A stretch of DNA of 64,000 nucleotides from Bacteroidaceae bacterium (GCA_024398435.1 JAKSJD010000002.1:62001-126000), one strand, 5' to 3'; shown: positions 50,148-59,656, counted from the stretch's first letter. Numbers and translations: made by a program. Notes: generated by a model from the letters alone, not told the origin.

Positions 50148-50567
50148 ATGAAGACAAAGTATTTCTTTTTAGGATTTGGTGCAGGTGTGGTACTGACTTT
50201 CATTGCATTGTTTATCATTGGGTCGGTTAGTAGAGGCGGTGTTGCTGCTGCTATGGATCCTGTTGACTATCTCGAAACCCCCGTGAGCTATGAGGGCAAA
50301 GCAGAAACCAAAGTTAAGGTATTCCAAGTGATTGGTAAGGCTGCTTTAGCTCACGAGAAAAAAACTTCTCCTTGGGACATGGAAATGGATGATGAATATA
50401 GATATGAATTATATACGGGCAATGTGGTCATGATTATTGGTGATCATTACTATAGCGACCAAATTGTCAAAATCAAAAGTCCTATGAGGATTGGTACTTA
50501 TAGTTATACTTCTCAAGGTGGTTTGCCTTTGACTGTTCCCGTAATTGACGGAACTATTATCGAATAG
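50148..50567 (+). CDS. Unknown membrane-anchored 139-aa protein
   Basis: An N-terminal hydrophobic helix (FFLGFGAGVVLTFIALFIIG, about residues 6-25) anchors a mixed domain with a conserved-looking core (KAETKVKVFQVIGKAALAHE, NVVMIIGDHYYSDQIVKI). The family is not recognised. It follows copy 2 of the direct repeat by 11 bases. Confidence 0.55.
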   Translation: MKTKYFFLGFGAGVVLTFIALFIIGSVSRGGVAAAMDPVDYLETPVSYEGKAETKVKVFQVIGKAALAHEKKTSPWDMEMDDEYRYELYTGNVVMIIGDHYYSDQIVKIKSPMRIGTYSYTSQGGLPLTVPVIDGTIIE

Positions 50568-50689
50568 TCGAAACTGATTCTATCTAACTGGCTCAAGCAA
50601 TAAAGGCTCCACTTATCCAACAAAACGAAACTATAATATATAATATATATATACTATATAATAATAGAATTTAATTCGATGAACCATTA

Positions 50690-51128
50690 ATGGAGAATGC
50701 AGGATGCAGAATTGATAATGTAGAATGGAGAATGGATAATAAAAAAATAAGCGAGTATATGGGAAAAACAAAAATAATTCCGAATAGCGAGCAGAATGAT
50801 ATCATTATTTACCATTCAAAGGATGGGAAAATAAATGTGGCTTTAATGACTAAGGATGGCAATGTATGGCTGAATCAAGCACAAATTGCCACCTTGTTTG
50901 GCACCTCTATTCCTAATATCAGTATTCATATAGCTAAGATACTGAAAGAGAACGAATTACATCCAGATTCAGTTATTAAGTATTATTTAACAACTGCTTC
51001 TGATGGGAAACCTTATAATGTATTATATAGCTAAAAATTATCTGGATCAACAGGAAATCGATAAATTGAATAGGCTCGTAAACATATTTCTTGAATCTGC
51101 TGAAATGCGTGTGGAGGGGCTCGAGTAA
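50690..51128 (+). pseudogene. Decayed RhuM-family gene with internal deletion
   Basis: The frame from 50759 encodes the normal N-terminal RhuM part (IIIYHSKDGKINVALMTKDG, WLNQAQIATLFGTSIPNISI, SVIKYYLTTASDGKPYN) and stops at 51034. A second frame (51018-51128) encodes the usual RhuM C-terminus (YLDQQEIDKLNRLVNIFLES). The ~200-residue middle of this ~330-aa family is gone, and the join is out of frame. The codons before 50759 are translated GCAGGAT tag sequence. RhuM proteins are often linked to mobile or defence regions. Confidence 0.85.
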
Positions 51129-51205
51129 ATTCTAGGGGCTCGAGGGGCCCTAGGGGAACTAGAAACTAGGGGCACTAGAAACTGAAACTTGAACTTAAAA
51201 AACAG
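51129..51205. repeat. CTAGG word tag, left
   Basis: TTCTAGGGGCTCGAGGGGCC and further ACTAGAAACTAGGGG words fill the spacer in front of the four-helix-bundle gene. Confidence 0.7.
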
Positions 51206-51211
51206 AAGGAT

Positions 51212-51925
51212 ATGAATGACAAAATACCGAGTGTGTTGAATAGGGAGAGGAACTGGAAGGAGTTGTACTTCTATCAGAAGTCGGATGTGGTGTATCAGCT
51301 GAGTTTCGTCTTCTGCGACCGCTTTATCCATCTTTACAAGGACAGAACTCGGGATCAGGTGATTCAAGCTGCGCGTTCGTGTAAGCAGAATATCGTGGAG
51401 GGGTTGGCTGATGGTGTCACTTCGACGGAGATGCAGCTGAAGTTGCTGAATGTGGCTCGTGCTTCGCTCCAGGAACTGAAGGAGGATTTCGAGGATTACT
51501 TGAAATCGCGTCATCTTCGGTTGTATGGTGTGGATGACAGCGAATTTGACGTGATGCTGGGTTTTTGTCGTTCGCATAACAAGTTGAATGATTATGAACC
51601 TTTCTTCCCGAAATGGACGGATGAGGAGATGTGTAATTATGGTATTACGCTTTGCAGGATGATTGACAGGATGATGATGAGCTATCTGGAAGTGCTGGAT
51701 CGTGAGTTTGTGACGGAGGGTGGCATCAAGGAGCGTATGCATAGGGCTCGGACGGGTTATCGCCAGCAGCAGGATGAGCGTTTGCAGCAGTTGGAGGGGG
51801 AGGTGGAGTGCCTCAGGCAGCAGGTGGCTGAATGGAGGGCTAAGTATGATGATTTGAAGCTGCGTGCCTTGAGGGCGTATAATGAGTTGAAGGAGGAGAA
51901 TGAGAGGTTGAAGAGGGGGAGCTAG
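51212..51925 (+). CDS. Four-helix-bundle protein with coiled-coil suffix
   Basis: A 237-aa protein. Residues about 15-180 are a four-helix bundle of the 23S-rRNA-intervening-sequence (S23) type (SDVVYQLSFVFCDRFIHLY, QVIQAARSCKQNIVEGLADG). A basic/acidic coiled coil follows (RLQQLEGEVECLRQQVAEWR to EENERLKRG). Proteins of this class are annotated as 'four helix bundle suffix domain-containing' and have no assigned role. CTAGG-type word tags flank it on both sides. Confidence 0.82.
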   Translation: MNDKIPSVLNRERNWKELYFYQKSDVVYQLSFVFCDRFIHLYKDRTRDQVIQAARSCKQNIVEGLADGVTSTEMQLKLLNVARASLQELKEDFEDYLKSRHLRLYGVDDSEFDVMLGFCRSHNKLNDYEPFFPKWTDEEMCNYGITLCRMIDRMMMSYLEVLDREFVTEGGIKERMHRARTGYRQQQDERLQQLEGEVECLRQQVAEWRAKYDDLKLRALRAYNELKEENERLKRGS

Positions 51926-52044
51926 GGAGCTAGGGGCTCTAGGAATCTAGGGGCTCTAGGGACCCTAGGAGCCCTAGGATAATCTAGGAAATCTAGGGGA
52001 ATCTAGGAAACTCGAGGAACCTTGAACTTTGAACTTTTTTTAAA
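51922..52044. repeat. CTAGG word tag, right
   Basis: More than ten CTAGG copies at irregular spacing, several as GGGGCTCTAGG, then CTCGAGGAACCTTGAAC and a TTTGAACTTTTTT end. Shorter tags of this type are at 16765-16802 and 53236-53250. Confidence 0.8.
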
Positions 52045-52055
52045 AATAATAGGAT

Positions 52056-53234
52056 ATGAAGAAGAAAATGACAATGATGGCGATGGCCGTGGCTTTGGCG
52101 GGCGTTGCCAATGCTCAACAATCGAATGTGAACCTTTCGTATAACCCTCAGAAGGATACGGAGGGATTGATTCCGTTCAGCGCTTCGCTGAATTCGCCTC
52201 AGGTGAATGACGACCATACGGTGATTTTCCGCATCAAGGCGCCGGAGGCAAAGGATGTGAGGCTTTCGGGTGCTATGATGACGGTGTTGCACGAGAGGGG
52301 TTCGCTGCCTTTCACGAAGGGTGAGGATGGTATCTGGACATTGAAAATCGGTCCGCTGCCTGTGGATATGTATCAGTATAATATCGTGATTGACGGGGTG
52401 AGCATGGCTGACCCTAACAATACGTATGCTGCGTTTACGGCTATGCCTCCTTACAGCGAACTGATTGTGCATGGGGATGGTCCTCAATGGTATGATGCGA
52501 AACCTGTGCCTCATGGCAGCATCACGCGTCATATTTACACTAGTGGTGTGACGGGTGGCGAACGTGAGATGTATGTCTATACTCCGCCTACTTACAATCC
52601 TAAGAAGAAGTATCCTGTGCTTTACTTGATGGGTGGCAGTGGGGAACTGCCTTCGAACTGGATGTATGACGGTCGCGTGAACTTCATCATGGACAATCTC
52701 TTGGCTGAGGGTAAGGCTGTGCCGATGATTATTGCTATCGTGAACAATCAGGTGGTTCACCGCAATCATCCTCAGCATGCTGACCTTACGTTTGACATCA
52801 TGGCTCGTGAATTGCGTGAAGCTATCATCCCTTATGTTGACAGCCACTACAGGACGATTGCGAATCCTCACGGACGTGCTATCTCTGGACTTTCAATGGG
52901 TGGCCGCCACACGATGTTCAGCGGTATGGAGAAGTGTCTCGACTTGTTTGCGAACTTCGGTGTGCTGAGTGCGGGCGACAGTGACCCTGAGAAGACGATG
53001 CCTACGTTCATGAATACGAAAGATGTGAATGACAAGGTGGATTATCTGTTCGTCGGTCAGGGCACGGAGGAGGAAGCTGGCTTCTTCAATATGCGTGTGA
53101 AGGGTTTTGTGGATGCGTTGAAGGCTCGTGGCATCGAACATGAGTACTATGCTGGTGGGCATGGTGCGCATGATTGGTCGACTTGGCGCCACTTGCTTTA
53201 TTATCGTTTCCTTCCTAATTTGTTTAAGAAATAA
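52056..53234 (+). CDS. Secreted CE1-type esterase with N-terminal CBM48-like domain
   Basis: A 392-aa exported protein (signal peptide ending GVANAQ). An N-terminal E-set/CBM48-like domain (about 30-125: VIFRIKAPEAKDVRLSG, WTLKIGPLPVDMYQYNIVID) precedes an alpha/beta hydrolase of the esterase D / feruloyl-esterase type. The Ser nucleophile is in SGLSMGG (about residue 280) and the His in GGHGAHDW (about 370). It probably removes acetyl or feruloyl groups from xylan-like polysaccharides outside the cytoplasm. A strong bidirectional terminator follows. Confidence 0.88.
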   Translation: MKKKMTMMAMAVALAGVANAQQSNVNLSYNPQKDTEGLIPFSASLNSPQVNDDHTVIFRIKAPEAKDVRLSGAMMTVLHERGSLPFTKGEDGIWTLKIGPLPVDMYQYNIVIDGVSMADPNNTYAAFTAMPPYSELIVHGDGPQWYDAKPVPHGSITRHIYTSGVTGGEREMYVYTPPTYNPKKKYPVLYLMGGSGELPSNWMYDGRVNFIMDNLLAEGKAVPMIIAIVNNQVVHRNHPQHADLTFDIMARELREAIIPYVDSHYRTIANPHGRAISGLSMGGRHTMFSGMEKCLDLFANFGVLSAGDSDPEKTMPTFMNTKDVNDKVDYLFVGQGTEEEAGFFNMRVKGFVDALKARGIEHEYYAGGHGAHDWSTWRHLLYYRFLPNLFKK

Positions 53235-53258
53235 TTCGAGGGGCTCTAGGAAAAAAAA

Positions 53259-53294
53259 GAGAGGTAGTCACGTTGGGTGGCTACCTCTTTTTTA
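53259..53294. terminator. Bidirectional terminator
   Basis: AGAGGTAGTCAC pairs with GTGGCTACCTCT around a short loop, with A-run and T-run on the two sides. It serves the esterase and the convergent large surface protein. Confidence 0.88.
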
Positions 53295-53312
53295 GTTATT
53301 CAATTGTGTGGG

Positions 53313-56300
53313 TTACTTCACGAGAACAACCTTGTGGTTGATGATGTAAAGTCCCTTAACTGGAGTTGTTACCTTGCGGCCCTGGAGGTCGTAGATTGCA
53401 TCGTTAGCATTGATTGCAGCGTCTGTTGTCTTCAATGTTTCGATTGCTACTGGTTCTGCTGTGCCGAGGTATTCGAGTGTGAAGTTGTCGAATGGACACC
53501 AGTCGATTGAAAGACCTGCCTGCTTGTTCAAACCGATCTTGAGGGTTCCGTCTTCTCCTACTTCTACAACGAGTTCGTTCCAGTACTGACCCAATGCATT
53601 GTATGCTGACATTGATTCGCGGTTGTTTGGAACGTAGTATGTAGGATTGTCGTTGAATTCTACTGTTACTTCACCGTTTACGCCTAACTGGCTTCCTGCA
53701 ATGTACATTGTGTCTGCATTTTCACAATCTTCGAGTTCGAGAACGTTCTTAACTACTACGCTGTCGTTGTTTGCATAGAACTTAACAGTGTTGATTGAGT
53801 CATGATTTTCTACGTATGTTGCTACGTTGTCGGCATTGCTACCTGCGCGATAGAATGACTGTACGCTGACGCGATAGAAACCTGGAGTGAGGCCTACGAG
53901 TGTCTGGTTGATATCGAATGACTGAGTGTCGTAGAATTCGTAGATGTCGTATTCTACATTGTCGTTACCACCAGTGCGTGTCTTGTTCCAATATTCAGCG
54001 CCTGGAGTTTCTTTGTTGAGACCCTTGAAGTCGGCATTGAGGATTGCTTCAGTTACATTTACTGGAGATTCTTCGCTTGCCTGTGCCATTGCTGACTGAC
54101 CGCATACGAACTTTGTCCATGCTCCTGGGAATGCATTGATCCATTCCTTAATCTGATCGTTGTCCTTCACGCCGTTTTCTGGATTAGCTTCTGAGAGGAG
54201 ATTTTCCAATGTAGTGTCTTCGCTGTCGAGTTCTGAATTGCCGAGGAGAGTTTCGAATGCTACTGATGTGTTAGCGAGCTGATTCAACAAGCTAGCAGTT
54301 TCGTTAGCGTATGCGATTGCATCCTTCAATGCTGCTACGGCTGCTACCTTTTCTTCTACTTCGCTTGCTTCTACTGCTCCTTCACCTTGTTCGATTGCCT
54401 TGCAGAGCTGATCGAGTGATGCTTCTACTGGATAAACGTTTTCGTCTTCTGCCTTAGCTGCTGCTTCTTCTACGAGTGCTGTGATTTCGTCGTTGAGGCA
54501 AAGTGCGAGTACTTCGTCGTTCTGTCCCTTGTAGACGATTGTCATTTCGCCCCATACTGTCCATGTACCGCTTTCGAAGCCTTCGCCCTTGAAACCGATT
54601 GTGAGGTCGCCTGGTTCGGTAAGACCTGTAACAACTGTGTTGTTGACGTCGATATCAGATGTGTAGAATATTGCCTGTGCCTGTGCCTGTCCGTTTGGTG
54701 TGTAACCAGGACCTACTGCTGCATTGTGCATATTGTCTTCTGCATCTGCGAACAACTGGTCGACATACTGGCTGAGAACCTTTGTCTTGTTGCCGTTTGC
54801 ATAGATGTATGATGTTCCAGTTTCTGTTTCTGATACGTATGCATCATAACCTGGAGCTGCATCGCCTGCTGCACGATACCATGCTGGAGCACTGATTTCA
54901 TAGATACCTGCTGGGAGATTCTTGAGAGTTGTATATGCGTTGAAGCTAACTGGTTCTGCTGACCATACTTCGCATACACCGTTCTGCTGGCTTTCGAACT
55001 TACCTGAAGTTACGCTTGATGTCCAACCAGCTGTGCTCTTGTTTGCAAAGTTTACATTCTCGAAGAGGAGAGAGATGTCGAGATTGTGTTCTTCACCATC
55101 TGTTCCTGCTACTTCGAGAACTGCCTGGATGGCTGCTCTTTCCTTAGCATCTAAACCATTGATGATGGCGTTGATTTCGTCTGTAGTGTATGTACCGAAT
55201 GAATAAGCATCATCGTATTCGAGGAGTGAGTCAGCGAGTTCGTTTGCGAATTCTTCCATTTCGGTGCCTTCATACTTTTCGATTGTCTCGTAGTACTTGC
55301 CCTGGAGGAAGTCGTAGAACTTAGCATAAGCGGCAATACTGTTTTTGAGTGCTTGAACAGCATTGTTTACCTTTGTTGCTGCTGCTGTGTTGGCTGCTGC
55401 ATCGTCGCTGCCTGCATCCTTCAATGCTCTTGCTTCATCAAGAACTTCTTCCAACTGTTCGCCGATAGCTGCTTCAAATACTTCACCTGATGCGAGCAAT
55501 GACTCACCACTGCGGATTGCACCGTTCAATGCGATAAGGCTTGGGTCAACGTCTGTCTTACCGTTGAACATCAATGTGAATTCGTCGATGAAGAGGTGTG
55601 GCTGGTTGCCTGAACCTGTGTTTGCAGCTTCGTAACCGATTGTGATAATACCTGAAGTTTCTTCTTCGAGTTCAAACTTGATTGTTTCGTTGCTCCACTG
55701 ATTTACAGGGAATACCTTAGTTTCAGCGAGGTATTCTGAACCGTCGTCAGCAATGAAACCGCAATAGTTCTTTGCAATGGCTTGTGTACCACCTGTAGCG
55801 TTGTAAGTAGGGATTGTGATTGTGTAAGAACCTGCAGGAAGTGTAACTGCCTGAGAATAGTATGCCTTGAATGTCCAGCAACTTACGAATCCGAAGATGT
55901 TACCTTCAGTTTCTCCGTTTGCCTTTGTTGAAGGAGGAACGAAGCCAGCGTTTCTTGAACCGAGCCATGTGCTGTCGTTACCGCTTACGTTCTTTACACC
56001 ACCGCCTACTGGGAAGAGGCCGGCTGCCTTACCGTCTGTACCTGGGTCGTTTGGAATCCAGTCGGTCACTGGCTGCATACCGAAGTATGTTGTTTGGTTT
56101 GCTCCCATATCCTTTGCATATGTACAGATACCATTGTCGAGAGGGTCACCAAGTGTGAAGTGTGCATTGTTGATGAAGAAATCAGTGAAGTCTGTCATGT
56201 TGGCAGCATTGATTTCCTTCTGATTTGCGATAGCTTCCTGAACCTGAGCGAGAGTTGCGTTTTCGTTGTTGTAAACTGCCCAACCAGCTTTTGTGCTAAC

Positions 56301-57107
56301 GCCCATCTTTTCACCAGCTTCGAGCAATTCCAAAAGTTCTGGTTTCAGCTTTTCAGCTTCCTGACGGTCGATTTCTGCTGGGTCGGCTTCAATCATCTGA
56401 ACACTTTCGAGGAAAAGGTGAGGCATTGCTCCTGAACCTGCGTTTGCAGAAGCATATCCAACAGAGATAACACCTGAAGTTTCTTCTGTCAAAACGAAAG
56501 TAACTTCGTCAACACACCATGTCCATTCGTCTGCCCAACTCTTCTTGTCAACAGTGTAGGCTGTACCGTTGTCGGCAATGAAACCAAAGAGGTTCTGGTT
56601 TACTGTAGATGTTCCTGCATTGTTCCAAATTGTGAACTTGAGGGTGTAAGCACCTGCAGGAAGAGTCACAGCTTGAGTGTACTGTACTGGAGCACCCCAA
56701 ACGGCAACCATACCTAAGGCGTTGCCTTCAGTTTGTTCAAATGAGTTCTGATCTGGTGCAAAGTAACCTGTACCGCCCAAGAATGCTTGAGGTTCACCAG
56801 TTACTTCATCGTAAACACCGATAGTGAAAATACCGGCAGCACGAGCATTGAGACCGTCTGTACGACCTTCAATGAATGTGTTGTCACTAGGCGTAACGTT
56901 CGTCCAGCCTTCAACAGGTTGCTGACCATACATGTTGGTTGCATTCTTCTCCATGTCATAGTCATAAGTGCAAATGTAGCCAACTACAGGAGTACCCTGA
57001 CTAAAGTCGGCATTTTGCAGATACTTGCTGGTGATGTCGTCACCTACAGCTGCCTGAGCCATAAGTGCTGTCACCAACAAAGTGCATGAAAGTAAAAATT
57101 TCTTCAT
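53313..57107 (-). CDS. Large multi-module surface protein with sorting-like tail
   Basis: A 1264-aa exported protein when started at MKKFLLSCTLLV. The 44-codon upstream extension crosses the promoter (57166-57173) and is rejected. After the signal peptide (ending AQAA) at least four jelly-roll or carbohydrate-binding-like modules follow. Two are clear duplicates (ISVGYASANAGSGAMPHLFL and ITIGYEAANTGSGNQPHLFI). Two more end in WTVWGEMTIVY and SIDWCPFDNFTLEY. Helical linkers rich in Ala/Glu lie between them. The C-terminus is AIYDLQGRKVTTPVKGLYII then NHKVVLVK, the shared sorting-like tail. It is likely a glycan-binding cell-surface protein; no catalytic domain is recognised. Confidence 0.75.
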   Translation of the reverse strand: MKKFLLSCTLLVTALMAQAAVGDDITSKYLQNADFSQGTPVVGYICTYDYDMEKNATNMYGQQPVEGWTNVTPSDNTFIEGRTDGLNARAAGIFTIGVYDEVTGEPQAFLGGTGYFAPDQNSFEQTEGNALGMVAVWGAPVQYTQAVTLPAGAYTLKFTIWNNAGTSTVNQNLFGFIADNGTAYTVDKKSWADEWTWCVDEVTFVLTEETSGVISVGYASANAGSGAMPHLFLESVQMIEADPAEIDRQEAEKLKPELLELLEAGEKMGVSTKAGWAVYNNENATLAQVQEAIANQKEINAANMTDFTDFFINNAHFTLGDPLDNGICTYAKDMGANQTTYFGMQPVTDWIPNDPGTDGKAAGLFPVGGGVKNVSGNDSTWLGSRNAGFVPPSTKANGETEGNIFGFVSCWTFKAYYSQAVTLPAGSYTITIPTYNATGGTQAIAKNYCGFIADDGSEYLAETKVFPVNQWSNETIKFELEEETSGIITIGYEAANTGSGNQPHLFIDEFTLMFNGKTDVDPSLIALNGAIRSGESLLASGEVFEAAIGEQLEEVLDEARALKDAGSDDAAANTAAATKVNNAVQALKNSIAAYAKFYDFLQGKYYETIEKYEGTEMEEFANELADSLLEYDDAYSFGTYTTDEINAIINGLDAKERAAIQAVLEVAGTDGEEHNLDISLLFENVNFANKSTAGWTSSVTSGKFESQQNGVCEVWSAEPVSFNAYTTLKNLPAGIYEISAPAWYRAAGDAAPGYDAYVSETETGTSYIYANGNKTKVLSQYVDQLFADAEDNMHNAAVGPGYTPNGQAQAQAIFYTSDIDVNNTVVTGLTEPGDLTIGFKGEGFESGTWTVWGEMTIVYKGQNDEVLALCLNDEITALVEEAAAKAEDENVYPVEASLDQLCKAIEQGEGAVEASEVEEKVAAVAALKDAIAYANETASLLNQLANTSVAFETLLGNSELDSEDTTLENLLSEANPENGVKDNDQIKEWINAFPGAWTKFVCGQSAMAQASEESPVNVTEAILNADFKGLNKETPGAEYWNKTRTGGNDNVEYDIYEFYDTQSFDINQTLVGLTPGFYRVSVQSFYRAGSNADNVATYVENHDSINTVKFYANNDSVVVKNVLELEDCENADTMYIAGSQLGVNGEVTVEFNDNPTYYVPNNRESMSAYNALGQYWNELVVEVGEDGTLKIGLNKQAGLSIDWCPFDNFTLEYLGTAEPVAIETLKTTDAAINANDAIYDLQGRKVTTPVKGLYIINHKVVLVK

Positions 57108-57165
57108 TGTGTAAAATAGTTTAAATTTATAAAATAAAAAATGTATAATGTATAATATCTGGGGG

Positions 57166-57173
57166 CAAAGATA
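57166..57173 (-). promoter_or_regulatory. -7 box of the large surface protein gene
   Basis: The minus strand reads TATCTTTG, 58 bases upstream of the chosen start. Confidence 0.6.
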
Positions 57174-57279
57174 TGAAAAAAAAGCAGAATGCAAGATATA
57201 AGATGCGTGATTTTTATATAATTTCTTGAAAAAAATCATGTTTGACAGTGTTTTTTTTCGAAAAACCCACTAAAACGGG

Positions 57280-57372
57280 TTAGTGGTTAACGGTTAATGG
57301 TTAACGGTTAGTGGTTAGAGGTTAGGGGTTAGTGGTTAGAGTTATAAGAGTGATAAGAGTGCGAGAGTGATA
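57280..57372. repeat. GGTTAGTGG word tag
   Basis: About nine GGTTA-plus-variable-bases words in a row, passing into GTTATAAGAGTGATAAGAG. Related words lie at 29219-29280 and 33385-33425. Confidence 0.75.
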
Positions 57373-57784
57373 AAAAATGGAACTGACGTACATATTGACA
57401 CTAACTTATTGATTATGATTTTCTCTCCATAAATTATCATTAATTATTCGATTGCCAGCCCAGAGTCTTCTGCTCATTCCCATTTCCTTGCAAGCAAGCT
57501 CGCAGATAAATGGTCAGAGCAAATCCTCTAAGTCTTGTGCCAAGCCTTCTACTTGGCTGACAATATTAGAAGCAAATTACCATCCGGATGGAATTTGTTT
57601 TTAATTTACGAATAATTTTGAGCGCAAGGCCGATTAGGCCGACTTGGAAGATGGGGAGTCTTTCGATGGGAACTCGTTCGCAATAGAAAGGAATCACAGC
57701 TTCAAAGGAAGCGAAGCGATGCGCTCAACGATAATTAGCGGAGGAAGAAGAAATCCTTTGGTGTCATTATGTTAGTCACTACCT

Positions 57785-57829
57785 AAAAAATTACGGATTA
57801 CAGATAATCGATAACTGTAACCCGTAATT
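57785..57829 (-). terminator. Terminator of the 143-aa lipoprotein gene
   Basis: On the minus strand ATTACGGGTTACAG pairs with CTGTAATCCGTAAT (one mismatch) and is followed by six T, 22 bases after the stop. Confidence 0.8.
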
Positions 57830-57850
57830 ATGAACCTTTAGTGTCAGCAA

Positions 57851-58282
57851 CTATTCTTCCACTTCAGCAAATGTTATCTGATCTGCTGCACCATCCAAAA
57901 TTTCGTCGTCGGTAGATGGTTTGAAGCCAGTGTCCTTGCCGGATGTCTTGAATTTCACATCACTCTTTCCGAGTGTCTTGTGGTTGGCATCGTAAATCAA
58001 TACTGACAACGTGTAGGTGTTGCCTGGATGCAGATGGAGTATCTTCAGACATCTCTCTTTTGAATATTCCTCGCTGACCGACTTTCCAATCCGCAACTGA
58101 TACGTTTCAGACAGATTCGGATGGTAGTAACACATAACGGTGACTGTGGTGTCGGTCACTCCAAGGATGTCTACTTCCACCTCGTCCTGTTTAGGCAGGT
58201 TGTCGGAATCATCGTCGCTGCATGCTGCGAACATCATTGCACCCAAAAGCAGTGCAAACGAAAACTTTAATAAATTTTTCAT
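57851..58282 (-). CDS. Unknown lipoprotein with an Ig/FnIII-like fold
   Basis: A 143-aa protein with lipoprotein signal LLLGAMMFAAC followed by an acidic run (SDDDSD). The body has regular beta strands (EVEVDILGVTDTTVTVMCYY, NTYTLSVLIYDANHKTLG) of the kind seen in fibronectin type III-like domains, and a short acidic C-terminus. The function is unknown. It is transcribed alone between its own promoter and terminator. Confidence 0.7.
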   Translation of the reverse strand: MKNLLKFSFALLLGAMMFAACSDDDSDNLPKQDEVEVDILGVTDTTVTVMCYYHPNLSETYQLRIGKSVSEEYSKERCLKILHLHPGNTYTLSVLIYDANHKTLGKSDVKFKTSGKDTGFKPSTDDEILDGAADQITFAEVEE

Positions 58283-58337
58283 AATTATAACTTTATATAA
58301 ATAACCTTTAATCTATAAAGATGTGGTAATTTGTGTG

Positions 58338-58345
58338 CAAAGATA
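58338..58345 (-). promoter_or_regulatory. -7 box of the 143-aa lipoprotein gene
   Basis: The minus strand reads TATCTTTG, 55 bases ahead of the start codon. Confidence 0.6.
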
Positions 58346-58471
58346 CAAAAAATGTTGGATATAGCAGAAACAAAGAATGAAAATTGTGGCCATTTTCCAT
58401 AACTTATTTAATTACATTACTTTTATAGGCGAAAAAACGTGTATTATTGAATCGTGTATCATTTTTTTCAC

Positions 58472-58479
58472 TAACTTTG
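58472..58479 (+). promoter_or_regulatory. -7 box of the RND efflux operon
   Basis: TAACTTTG, 76 bases upstream of the adaptor start, with an imperfect -33 element (TTGA). Confidence 0.5.
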
Positions 58480-58555
58480 CAGAAAGAAAATAAATTTAAG
58501 CCAAGGAGATGCGCCTTACTTGCCTTTCTCGGTGCTTTTTAGAAAACAATTAATT

Positions 58556-59656
58556 ATGAAGAAAAGTGTAAAAATTGGACTTGTTACAGGTATTTTTGCT
58601 ATCTGCATCGTTGGTGGCATCTGGTATCTTCAACCTAAGGTAAACGAAGATTTGGAACCAAAAGGTTCGGCCGAAAAAGGTTTTGGCAAGGGCGGACAAG
58701 GCGGACAGGGTAAGGCTCTGAACGTGAACGCCAAGATAATGCATGCTCAGACGCTGACGGATGAGTTTACAACCACAGGTTTGATTTTGCCCGACGAGGA
58801 AGTGGATTTGTCGTTCGAAACATCAGGAAAGATTGTTTCCATTTCCTTCAAGGAAGGAAGTGTAGTGCGTCGAGGACAACTTTTGGCAAAAGTCAACGAC
58901 AGCCCTTTGCAGGCACAACTCAAGGAACTGCGTACCAAACTGACTTTGGCGAAGAATCGTGTGTATCGTCAGGAACAACTGCTGAAGAGTGATGCTTCGA
59001 GTCGCGAAACCTACGAGGAGGCAACCACGAATCTCGCTACCCTTGAAGCCGAAATAGAGACAGTGAAGGCAAGCATCAGCTTGACGGAATTGCGCGCACC
59101 ATTTGACGGTGTGATTGGTTTGCGTCAGGTCAGTGTCGGTGCTTATGCCACTCCTTCGCTCGTTGTGGCCAAACTGACAAAGATAGCTCCGCTGAAGATT
59201 GAGTTCTCGGTTCCTGAACGTTATGCCAATGAAATCACATCGGGAGTGGCACTTGAGTTTACCGTGGAAGGTTTCCTTGATAGTTTCCAAGCAAAAATAT
59301 ATGCAGCAGAGTCGGCTGTCGACAAGGATCAGCACGTATTCACTGCCCGTGCCCTTTATCCAAATTCCGACCGAAAGCTCAAGCCAGGGCAGTATGCAAG
59401 TATTCAGATTCAGCGTCAGGAAATTGATGATGCACTCGTTGTTCCATCAGAGGCAATCGTACCAGAAATGGGTATCGACAAGGTGTTCTGCTATCGTAGC
59501 GGTAAAGCTGTACCAGCCGACGTGAAGGCAGGCATACGTACCGATAAGGAGGTGCAGATACTTTCAGGATTGAAAGAGGGTGACACAATCATTACTTCGG
59601 GTACACTTCAGTTGCGTACCGATTTGCCAGTCACGCTCGACGAGATTGAAAAATAA
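58556..59656 (+). CDS. RND efflux periplasmic adaptor (membrane fusion protein)
   Basis: A 366-aa AcrA/MexA-type adaptor with an N-terminal hydrophobic anchor (VKIGLVTGIFAICIVGGIWY). A Gly/Lys-rich linker, the lipoyl halves (VDLSFETSGKIVSISFKEGS and LRAPFDGVIGLRQVSVGAYA), a helical hairpin between them and beta-barrel and membrane-proximal domains follow. It joins the inner-membrane pump to the outer-membrane channel. The frame opens at an upstream TTG (58520), but ATG at 58556 gives the proper N-terminus. The pump gene follows after ~120 bases of word-tag spacer. Confidence 0.93.
   Translation: MKKSVKIGLVTGIFAICIVGGIWYLQPKVNEDLEPKGSAEKGFGKGGQGGQGKALNVNAKIMHAQTLTDEFTTTGLILPDEEVDLSFETSGKIVSISFKEGSVVRRGQLLAKVNDSPLQAQLKELRTKLTLAKNRVYRQEQLLKSDASSRETYEEATTNLATLEAEIETVKASISLTELRAPFDGVIGLRQVSVGAYATPSLVVAKLTKIAPLKIEFSVPERYANEITSGVALEFTVEGFLDSFQAKIYAAESAVDKDQHVFTARALYPNSDRKLKPGQYASIQIQRQEIDDALVVPSEAIVPEMGIDKVFCYRSGKAVPADVKAGIRTDKEVQILSGLKEGDTIITSGTLQLRTDLPVTLDEIEK

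Larger units (their letters stand above)
57240..57850. other. Gene-free spacer with word tags and possible degenerate sequence
   Basis: 57280-57372 is a GGTTAGTGG / GGTTAACGG / GTTATAAGAG tag. 57400-57780 has no repeats and no credible ORF but has gene-like base composition in places and a near-palindrome centred on CCATCCGGATGG (57580-57591), so a decayed gene is possible. A minus-strand terminator follows (57785-57829). Confidence 0.55.

Noticed and set aside
57108-57239. 44-codon N-terminal extension of the large surface protein
   Set aside because: It runs through the TATCTTTG promoter box and would bury the signal peptide.
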